A stretch of DNA of 8,180 nt from an uncultured Clostridia bacterium (GTDB lineage Bacteria > Bacillota_A > Clostridia > TANB77 > CAG-508). The stretch is taken from assembly GCA_947624725.1 (NCBI GenBank), contig CANQLP010000042.1, forward strand, positions 1 to 8,180. Direction: 5' to 3'. Position numbers and translations under genes: made by a program. The notes under the pieces are model-generated. The model had not been told where the DNA came from, did not search any database, and saw nothing but the letters and a program-made list of their open reading frames with translations. Positions 1 through 5,729 of the stretch are shown here, in pieces (positions within the stretch are counted from its first letter, which is position 1; every line of letters starts with the position of its first letter).

Positions 1-54
1 TATGTATTATTATTTTTATAAAATCCAGTATTCTCAACGATTTGCTGTTTGGTG
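1..54 (-). other. Sequence after the surface protein 2 stop; no complete gene, two open frames to the edge
   Basis: No inverted repeat followed by a U-run is visible here, so no terminator is called. One frame, shifted +1 from surface protein 2 and entered exactly at the TAT-TGA junction, reads IDTKQQIVENTGFYKNNNT without a stop to the edge. The third frame is also open and ends RILDFIKIIIH. Either could be a continuation of surface protein 2 after a frame break, or chance openness over so short a stretch. Confidence 0.35.
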
Positions 55-3000
55 TCAATAAATTATCGGCACTCCTGGTGGGTTTCCTCCTCCTGGTGGG
101 TTTCCTCCCCCTCCTGGTGGGTTCTCTCCTCCTCCCGGTGGGGTTTCTCCTCCTCCTGGTGGGTTCTCTCCTCCTGGTGGGTTTCCTCCTGTATCATCTC
201 TTAGTATTATTCCTATTCCTGTCTCAAATGTATCATCTTCAAAATGATCTGTATTAAATCCATCATCTGTCACTTCTATATTTCCTGGATTTGAATTTCT
301 ATCTACTAATCCTGCTGGTCGTCCACTCTCAAGATATATAGAATATGCACCCATTTCAGCTACATTAAATTTTGTTTCTCCTAATACTTGCTCTAAGACT
401 ATTTCTCCATCAGCATTTATTGTTGTTGTTGCGCTATCTACTTTTATATAATCTTTTGCATCTTTTACAACTTTATATTTTTCATATATTTCTAATTCTT
501 CACCAGCTCTTATTTTTTTATTTAAAGCTTCTCCTGTAAAAAAGTTTTGATTAAAATTATATGAATCTCCTTCATATATTGTATTTTTATATTGAGATTT
601 TGCTGATGCTTCTCCTCCATTTACTACTAATTGTTCTCCATCTAATGTTACTGTATCTATTTGCAATTCTAAGTCTTTTGATGAATAATCAATAATTTCT
701 CTTATTACTGCATCTGGTCTTGCCATTCCAGCAACTGCCCTTGAATTATTTTTCACTGTTATTTTATATGTCAAAATTATCTCTAAATCATTTGATCTTC
801 CATAATCTTTATATGGATTATTGTCATTCAATATATCTTCAATTTCTTTTGACTGATTAGCTGTTCTATACTCATAATCTTCTCTATATATTCTTAATGT
901 ATATGGCTTACTTATTGTATTATCACTCTCTGCTACAAATTCTCCATTTCCTAATTCTTCATAATTATAAGTTGTTTTAAATCCATTTACTGTTACTTCT
1001 GCGCTTACTACATCTTTTGTTAATGACAAATCTGCATCTTGTTTTCTTTGCCTTAAACCTAAATTAATATATTTTAAATAATCCCAACCTCTTGCTAATG
1101 ATAAATACATTGAATGTGCTTTCATATTCAAAACTGAATTTGTATCTCCATTCCATAAAGCAACACTTTCTTGTAATCTTGATGTTGGATTTCCATTTTC
1201 ATCATCTGTTGTATATTTTAATTCCATTCCATCTCCTGTGCCATCTTTATTAGCAAATGCTCTATTATGTGAAATCGTCTGAAATCTTTCATTAAATTTC
1301 TCTCTATCTACTTCCCACGCACTCGAATTATTTTCAAATTCTTCAACAGCATAATAATCTTTCGGATTCAAACCGTCACCTCCAGCATATCTTACTGCTT
1401 CAAATTTTTCTCCATCATAATTAAATACTAAATAATATGTATATAAATCATTAGTTTCATAGTAATAATCACTTCCATCTTCAATGTTAATATCACCAAC
1501 TTCTCCATCTGTTGCATGTAAACTTCCATTTTTTCTTACTCTACCAAATGAAAATTCACCTGTTTCAGTATCAACACTTGTAGTACCAACTAATCTTTCA
1601 TTATTGTCATCTCCAATTTCCCATAATTCTACAGTAACATTCTTATATTGATCTTTTGGCATATTTTTAATTTGCTCTTGTTCTCCATCATAAAGATTAT
1701 TATTATCAATATCTAAAAATACTTTTCCTGCAATTATTGGATCAGCTAATCTTATGTAATCACTATCTGTACCATCTAAAGTTCCTTGTACTTCAGTACA
1801 TTCATGAGTAAAACTACAATTACTATGATCACACCATTTTTGATATCCATTTTTTGCAGTATTTTCTTCATGCCAATTATTATGATCTAAATAACAAACA
1901 TATTTATCATAAGTATATTTAATATCTGAAACTGTATTTCCAACATTTGTACTAATATCAGTATTTGCATCCATATATAATTTTAATTGTGCAGTTACTG
2001 TATGCTCTTTTGTAATATCATCTATTTCTATATTTGTCCATGTTATTGTGTTTTTATCAATATCAAAAGTAACATTATTATCTCCTGTTATTAACCCATC
2101 CTCTAAATTATAAGGCATTAATGGATTTTTAAATACATCTGAACAAGATAATGATTTTATTATTCTCTTATTATAATGTTCTGGGCAATATCCATTTAAT
2201 TCTTTAGCATACTCACTATAATTTGGATCATCTAATAAAAATGTTAATTCTATATTATATGTAACTGTTGCTTTTCTTTCTACTTCTACAGGATGTTCAT
2301 ATTTCCAAGTAGTATCTTTATCTTTTCTAATATCTCCTAATGAAATATCATTTACACTACTTATATATTTTTTTAGTTTTCCTGTACGTATTGGAGTATA
2401 TTCTATTTCAAAATAATCTGATGATTCCATTACTTTTCTTTTTCCATCTATTACAAACTTAGATGTATTCTTATATATTCCTGGAAGTGTATGTGCTTTA
2501 ATTGTAGTTTCTATTGTTATAGTTCTTGATGTTCCTTTTATAGTCATAGAATAACCACCATTTAAAGAAGCATTAGTAATATCTGTACCATCTTGATCTA
2601 TTATTTTATTAACTATAATACCTTCGCTTGATTCATCATAGAATTTACCTGTTATTTCCTCCTGACCTTCACTTGTAATATCTACTTTATATACTATTTT
2701 TCTATCTGTTTCACATTTTAAATCTACTCTATTACTTGCTTTTTCTTCTTCGCTCATTCCATTACGTGATTGTTCTTGACCATCTATAGTTTTAATATAT
2801 TTATTAATTGTTTGTCCTTTTGGTTTAACTACAATCCAATCAGAAGAACTTACATACCACTTTGGTATTCTATGTTGAGTATATGCTGTAAATTTAGCTA
2901 TATTTTCAAATGGTCCTTCAGCTTTTGTTTCAGTATTTAAAGTAAGGGAAATTTCTCTTGTTACTGTTTCTCTTGCTTTTATAATTAAATGCTCAAATTC

Positions 3001-3069
3001 ACCGTTCTGTTGCTGATGCGTTATATTCGCCTTCTCTATAATCTCTTCCAATAAGGTTTGGAGCATCAA
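55..3069 (-). CDS. Surface protein 2, C-terminal part: modules 4 (end) to 6, SdrD-B-like domain, DUF11-like domain, Pro/Gly tail
   Basis: This frame is open for 1,004 codons, but only about residue 22 onward looks real: the first 21 codons lie over the end of the previous frame, use rarer codons and do not match the repeat. From HLIIKARETVTREISLTLN on it supplies the second half of module 4 (to residue 87). Modules 5 (88-230) and 6 (231-444, with a Cys/His-rich extension at 392-424) follow. An SdrD-B-like domain spans 445-672 (IIAGKVFLDIDNNNLYDGE to YINLGL), a DUF11-like domain spans 678-958 (DADLSLTKDV; GLVDRNSNPGN; EDDTFE), and a Pro/Gly tail lies at 961-999. No usable ribosome binding site precedes the TTG-ATG at 3069; the nearest AAGGAG is 18 nt from the ATG. 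No membrane helix or sortase signal appears before the TGA, which is unusual for a surface stalk. Confidence 0.85.
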   Translation of the reverse strand: MMLQTLLEEIIEKANITHQQQNGEFEHLIIKARETVTREISLTLNTETKAEGPFENIAKFTAYTQHRIPKWYVSSSDWIVVKPKGQTINKYIKTIDGQEQSRNGMSEEEKASNRVDLKCETDRKIVYKVDITSEGQEEITGKFYDESSEGIIVNKIIDQDGTDITNASLNGGYSMTIKGTSRTITIETTIKAHTLPGIYKNTSKFVIDGKRKVMESSDYFEIEYTPIRTGKLKKYISSVNDISLGDIRKDKDTTWKYEHPVEVERKATVTYNIELTFLLDDPNYSEYAKELNGYCPEHYNKRIIKSLSCSDVFKNPLMPYNLEDGLITGDNNVTFDIDKNTITWTNIEIDDITKEHTVTAQLKLYMDANTDISTNVGNTVSDIKYTYDKYVCYLDHNNWHEENTAKNGYQKWCDHSNCSFTHECTEVQGTLDGTDSDYIRLADPIIAGKVFLDIDNNNLYDGEQEQIKNMPKDQYKNVTVELWEIGDDNNERLVGTTSVDTETGEFSFGRVRKNGSLHATDGEVGDINIEDGSDYYYETNDLYTYYLVFNYDGEKFEAVRYAGGDGLNPKDYYAVEEFENNSSAWEVDREKFNERFQTISHNRAFANKDGTGDGMELKYTTDDENGNPTSRLQESVALWNGDTNSVLNMKAHSMYLSLARGWDYLKYINLGLRQRKQDADLSLTKDVVSAEVTVNGFKTTYNYEELGNGEFVAESDNTISKPYTLRIYREDYEYRTANQSKEIEDILNDNNPYKDYGRSNDLEIILTYKITVKNNSRAVAGMARPDAVIREIIDYSSKDLELQIDTVTLDGEQLVVNGGEASAKSQYKNTIYEGDSYNFNQNFFTGEALNKKIRAGEELEIYEKYKVVKDAKDYIKVDSATTTINADGEIVLEQVLGETKFNVAEMGAYSIYLESGRPAGLVDRNSNPGNIEVTDDGFNTDHFEDDTFETGIGIILRDDTGGNPPGGENPPGGGETPPGGGENPPGGGGNPPGGGNPPGVPIIY
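73..189 (-). repeat. Pro/Gly-rich tail (PPGGG-type repeats), 39 residues
   Basis: Residues 961-999 of the C-terminal frame are imperfect copies of [EN]-[NT]-P-P-G-G-G, seven or eight residues in most units and shorter at the end. The DNA is built from CCACCAGGAGGA units and is far richer in G+C than its surroundings. Such tracts normally act as an extended wall-spanning segment just before an anchor. Here only VPIIY follows before a TGA. The low-complexity DNA is also a place where copies and bases are easily gained or lost. Confidence 0.9.
196..1038 (-). other. DUF11-like domain after SdrD-B in surface protein 2
   Basis: Residues 678-958 start DADLSLTKDVVSAEVTVNG and continue TTYNYEE, LTYKITVKNNS, a REIIDYSSKDLE strand, GEEL and GLVDRNSNPGN, then EDDTFETGIGI. 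The same landmarks occur in the same order in the last domain of surface protein 1 (DFSLEKRISEIKV, KTYNYDD, ITYKFKVKNEG, KIVDYLPEG, GLLDKDSIENN, EDDYGEV), so these two domains are paralogous. Confidence 0.75.
1054..1737 (-). other. SdrD-B-like domain in surface protein 2
   Basis: Residues 445-672 open with IIAGKVFLDIDNNNLYDGEQE, which fits the SdrD-B pattern of G-x-V-F-x-D followed by a loop of Asp/Asn and a closing Glu. Strand elements TETGEFSF and YYLVFNYDGEKFE follow. The domain is longer than the one in surface protein 1 because of inserts rich in acidic residues and Gly between strands (about 517-640). It ends in YINLGLRQR, the counterpart of DIGIID in surface protein 1. Confidence 0.8.
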
Positions 3070-4816
3070 ATTTATCTGTAAATACTCCTTCTACTGGAAT
3101 TGAACCTGTATTTGTCATTGTAATTACATAAGTTATTTTTACATTTTTATGAGCTGTTTCAACTGGATTTTGTTTTTTCTCTTCATCTGTTTTATCTTTT
3201 CTATCTGTTCCTAAAATAATATCTGCATCTTCATCATCTGTTCCTAAATCTTCTACTTTTGTTATATATTTATCAATTTTTACTTCTTCTATAGGTTTTA
3301 CTTCAACATAATCTTCTGAAAAATAGCTATAGCTTGGAACTTCTTCACCATTTTCATCAAATATATATGTTTGGAATGATGCATTATTTTTATATTTTCC
3401 TTCTATTACATTATAATTTCCATTTAGTGTTACATCAAAAGTCTTCTCTTCACCTACAGCAATTGTAATATAATCACTTGGAAGATCACTTTGTAAATTA
3501 GAAAAGAAACTTGTATCAAATAAATCTATTAATTTACCTGTTTCTGGTATTGTTCCATTATTTTTTATTCTTATTTTATAATGTACTGTAATATTACCAT
3601 GTTTAACTTCAACTGGATTATTCTGCTTGTAACCATTTGTTTTATTAGCTCTTATTGAAATTCCATTTTCTTCTGGTATAACAATATTATCATAATATGG
3701 ATCACCATAATCTATTTCTGTAATATATTTATCTATCAAAATTTCTTCTTTAGCCTCTACTTTTACCCAATCTGATGATGTTACAGTTTCTTTAGATCCA
3801 TCAATCTTATGCCAATCAAATATAGCTTTATTTTCATATTCACCTTCTAAAACTTTATAATTTCCCTTTAAAACAAAATTATATGTTCCTTCTTCTCCTG
3901 CTGAAATTTCAACTTTTCCATTTGGAATATTACTATTTTGAATAATAGATAAAAATTCTTCATTAAATTCATCTTTAATATTTCCAACTAATTTAATAGA
4001 ACCTTTATTTTTTATTTTTATTGTATAATAAATTTTAACATTACCATATTTAAGATTAACAGGATTTGATTTTTTATATTCTTCAGTATTTGATTCAGAT
4101 AATTTTTCCTTAGATCTATCTATTCCATAATCATTACCTTCTCCTTTAAATGGTCCTAAATATTCAATTTTTGTTATATATTTGTCAAGTTGTACTTCTT
4201 CTTTAGGATTTATTTCAACATAATCAGAAGATTCATATTTTTTATTCTCGCCTCCATCTTCATCTCCATCTCCAATTCCGCTTCCATCAGATCCACTTCC
4301 ATCTGATTTATATGTAGTAAATTTTGCTGTATTATAATATTCACCACTATAAATTTCATTGTTAGCTTTTCCAGTCAACTTTATTTTAAATATTTTTTCT
4401 CCACCAGCTGGAATTGTAATTTTATTAGTCCAATTTCCATTATTATCTTTAACAGATATTAAATTAGTATTACTTTCTATTTTAAAGCTACCATTTCCAT
4501 CAATCTCTAATTTTTCAAACAAAGTATCATCATAAATATCAGTCAATTTTCCTGTAACAGGTTTTGATTTATTATTATTTTTTACTTTAATAGTATAATA
4601 AACTGTTACATTACCATTATCTATTTCAACTGGATTTTCTTTTTTATATCTTTCACTCCAATTTTCTTCGATCCATTCTACATCTTTCTTTTCTTCTTTA
4701 TAGTTTTCTTTACAATTTTCTTCTAACTTATCATAAGATCTAATATCATTTAATTCAGTACTTTCTTTTTGATATGATTCAAGATAATCTACTTTTGTAA
4801 CATATTTATCTATTGA
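1738..4816 (-). repeat. Six tandem beta-sandwich modules of surface protein 2 (protein-level repeat)
   Basis: Modules, by minus-strand position: 1 = 4816-4190, 2 = 4189-3740, 3 = 3739-3281, 4 = 3280-2809, 5 = 2808-2380, 6 = 2379-1738. Each opens with a [DN/K]KYI[TKS] motif and most close with S-S/E-D-[YW]-x-E/V-[VI] before the next opening. Modules 1-3 are the most alike; 5 and 6 are more divergent, and 6 carries a Cys/His-rich extension. Module 1 has a Gly/Asp/Ser-rich insert (4300-4244) between its last two strands. Module 4 spans the frame break. The fold resembles DUF11/CARDB-type stalk repeats of Gram-positive surface proteins, so a rod that sets the reach of the N-terminal domain is likely. 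Confidence 0.85.
1798..1896 (-). other. Cys/His-rich extension at the end of module 6
   Basis: Residues 392-424 of the C-terminal frame hold C392, H395, H400, C413, H415, C418, H422 and C424, ending WCDHSNCSFTHEC. Apart from C295 and C309 earlier in the same module, cysteines are almost absent from the other modules. Disulfide bonds or a metal site are the obvious possibilities; the sequence does not choose between them. Confidence 0.6.
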
Positions 4817-5719
4817 TACACTTTCTGAATCTTCTTCTGATCCAAAAATAAAAGCTCTATCTTGAACACCACCTGACAAATCATCATGAGTATAAAATAA
4901 AAATATTCTTCCACGATAAGTTTTATTCTTATCAACCTCTATAGTAGGTTCACATGTATAACTCCCTGAATATACACCTGCATATTTTCCTTCTTCTGTT
5001 AGCGGGCACTCCTTACGTTCTGGTTCTTCAAACGAAGCTACTTCTGTATTAAATATGTTGCTAATATTATAATAAATTCTCCAAAAATCACTTCTATAAG
5101 TTCCATCTACTTTAGCTTGTAAATATTCATTACCTTCCTTAGTCCATCCTCCTTCATAATAGGATGAAACACTTCCATTACATTTTTCATTTGCTTCTGA
5201 AATTTTTGCACAATATACTGCTAATTCTTTTACATAAGTATCACAACTACTAGCATCTAACTTTACTCTACCATTTGCTTTAGTAATAAAACAATTTCCA
5301 TCTGAATCTACATCAATTATTGCACTAAGCTTCGTTAAAGTGTATGTTTCGTTGTTATTAACAGTTTCCTCCGTCACTTTTTCATTCTCATCGAATGAAG
5401 TTCTATGAAAACACATTGAATTACGAGGTGCTATAGTATTGTGACCCCATTTATCAGTAAGATCACTCCCACAAAGTTCCCCCTCTTTACTCGATCTACT
5501 TGCTCTTAACCATATATTTTCACCAAAAGTAAGTTCTTTTACATCATCCCAAGTTAGTTTACAAAATTCTCTTATTGATTTTACATTACCATATCCTACA
5601 TTATCATCACCTATGTAATCGATGTCACTTTCAGCGTTTATAATGAAATGACTACTTAATCCTAGCATTAATAATATAAAAATTATTATAATTATAAATA
5701 ATTTACTCTTTTTCATCAT
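2999..5719 (-). CDS. Surface protein 2, N-terminal part: signal peptide, Cys-rich domain and beta-sandwich modules 1-4 (frame broken in module 4)
   Basis: This 906-residue frame encodes the N-terminal half of a secreted modular stalk protein. MMKKSK plus an Ile/Leu-rich stretch to about residue 29 is a signal peptide. Residues 30-300 form a non-repetitive domain with nine cysteines (53, 83, 103, 143, 159, 170, 180, 238, 256). Tandem modules then start at 302 (DKYVTK), 511 (DKYITK), 661 (DKYITE) and 814 (DKYITK). Each has an NPVE/NPVN plus GN[IV]/KN[VI] strand, a [VI]-K-N-x-G / TG-K-x-x-D-x-[FY] turn, an A-G-E-E-x-x strand and a final S[SE]D[YW]V-E-V element. The fourth module stops after ITMTNTGSIPVEGVFTDKFD and a few more residues, at a TGA, and its missing half is in the frame of the next CDS. 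The start is fixed by a near-perfect ribosome binding site. The likely role is adhesion or a cell-surface stalk; I do not recognise a named gene. Confidence 0.9.
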   Translation of the reverse strand: MMKKSKLFIIIIIFILLMLGLSSHFIINAESDIDYIGDDNVGYGNVKSIREFCKLTWDDVKELTFGENIWLRASRSSKEGELCGSDLTDKWGHNTIAPRNSMCFHRTSFDENEKVTEETVNNNETYTLTKLSAIIDVDSDGNCFITKANGRVKLDASSCDTYVKELAVYCAKISEANEKCNGSVSSYYEGGWTKEGNEYLQAKVDGTYRSDFWRIYYNISNIFNTEVASFEEPERKECPLTEEGKYAGVYSGSYTCEPTIEVDKNKTYRGRIFLFYTHDDLSGGVQDRAFIFGSEEDSESVSIDKYVTKVDYLESYQKESTELNDIRSYDKLEENCKENYKEEKKDVEWIEENWSERYKKENPVEIDNGNVTVYYTIKVKNNNKSKPVTGKLTDIYDDTLFEKLEIDGNGSFKIESNTNLISVKDNNGNWTNKITIPAGGEKIFKIKLTGKANNEIYSGEYYNTAKFTTYKSDGSGSDGSGIGDGDEDGGENKKYESSDYVEINPKEEVQLDKYITKIEYLGPFKGEGNDYGIDRSKEKLSESNTEEYKKSNPVNLKYGNVKIYYTIKIKNKGSIKLVGNIKDEFNEEFLSIIQNSNIPNGKVEISAGEEGTYNFVLKGNYKVLEGEYENKAIFDWHKIDGSKETVTSSDWVKVEAKEEILIDKYITEIDYGDPYYDNIVIPEENGISIRANKTNGYKQNNPVEVKHGNITVHYKIRIKNNGTIPETGKLIDLFDTSFFSNLQSDLPSDYITIAVGEEKTFDVTLNGNYNVIEGKYKNNASFQTYIFDENGEEVPSYSYFSEDYVEVKPIEEVKIDKYITKVEDLGTDDEDADIILGTDRKDKTDEEKKQNPVETAHKNVKITYVITMTNTGSIPVEGVFTDKFDAPNLIGRDYREGEYNASATER
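4820..5632 (-). other. Cys-rich N-terminal domain of surface protein 2, function unknown
   Basis: Residues 30-300 show no repeat module and carry nine cysteines, many more than the following modules. Landmarks are EFCKLTWDDV, GELCGSD, NSMCFHRTSF, ELAVYCAKIS, a Trp/Tyr-rich stretch DFWRIYYNIS and SYTCEPTIE. As the tip-most domain of a long stalk it is the natural candidate for the binding head. The order of a Cys near residue 103 and a Gln near 201 followed by aromatic residues is loosely like thioester adhesin domains, but the diagnostic Q-x-x-[IVL]-W motif is not present, so I do not assign that family. Confidence 0.55.
5633..5719 (-). other. Signal peptide of surface protein 2
   Basis: Residues 1-29 have a basic start (KKSK), a long hydrophobic core of Ile, Leu and Phe, and a likely cleavage after INA (residue 29) before the acidic ESDID. 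This directs the protein out through Sec. The exact cleavage site is a judgement by eye. Confidence 0.88.
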
Positions 5720-5720
5720 T

Positions 5721-5729
5721 TCACCTCCT
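5721..5729 (-). promoter_or_regulatory. Strong Shine-Dalgarno of surface protein 2, overlapping the upstream TAG stop
   Basis: The sense sequence is TAGGAGGTGA followed by A and then ATGATG. The AG of the upstream TAG (5730-5728) provides the first two bases of AGGAGGTGA, which is complementary to the 16S rRNA tail over nine bases. The GGAGG core lies 4 nt from the first ATG (5719) and 7 nt from the second (5716), so the second ATG is the better-spaced start. Because the stop and ribosome binding site overlap, translation of the second gene is probably coupled to termination on the first. Confidence 0.92.

Larger units (their letters stand above)
55..5719 (-). pseudogene. Surface protein 2 as a single interrupted gene (about 1,887 residues if the frame is restored)
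   Basis: The two frames 5719-2999 and 3069-55 overlap by 71 nt and together make one continuous domain series. Module 4 has its opening and first strands in the first frame, and its AGEE-type strand, NIAKFTAYT strand and SSSDWIVVKP closing element in the second. A +1 change of frame between about 3013 and 3002 joins them as ...NASAT / NGEFEHLII..., which matches the layout of modules 1-3. The label pseudogene records the broken state; an assembly error or a programmed shift would give the same picture. Otherwise the coding sequence is well kept, so any inactivation would be recent. Confidence 0.7.

Noticed and set aside
10..54. Rho-independent terminator after surface protein 2
   Set aside because: Only a 5-bp AAATC/GATTT pairing with a long loop is possible and no U-run follows in the right place.
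42..257. Small plus-strand frame encoding a Leu/Val/Gly-rich peptide
   Set aside because: It is the complement of the Pro/Gly tail repeats; the minus frame fits the domain context.
2960..3001. TGA read as Trp (mycoplasma-type code) to explain the split of surface protein 2
   Set aside because: Reading on through TGA in the first frame meets further TGAs and loses the module pattern; the pattern continues in the +1 frame. Trp is encoded by TGG in these genes.
3085..3090. AAGGAG as ribosome binding site for the 3069 frame
   Set aside because: It is 18 nt from the ATG at 3066, too far for normal initiation, and the first 21 residues of that frame do not match the repeat module.
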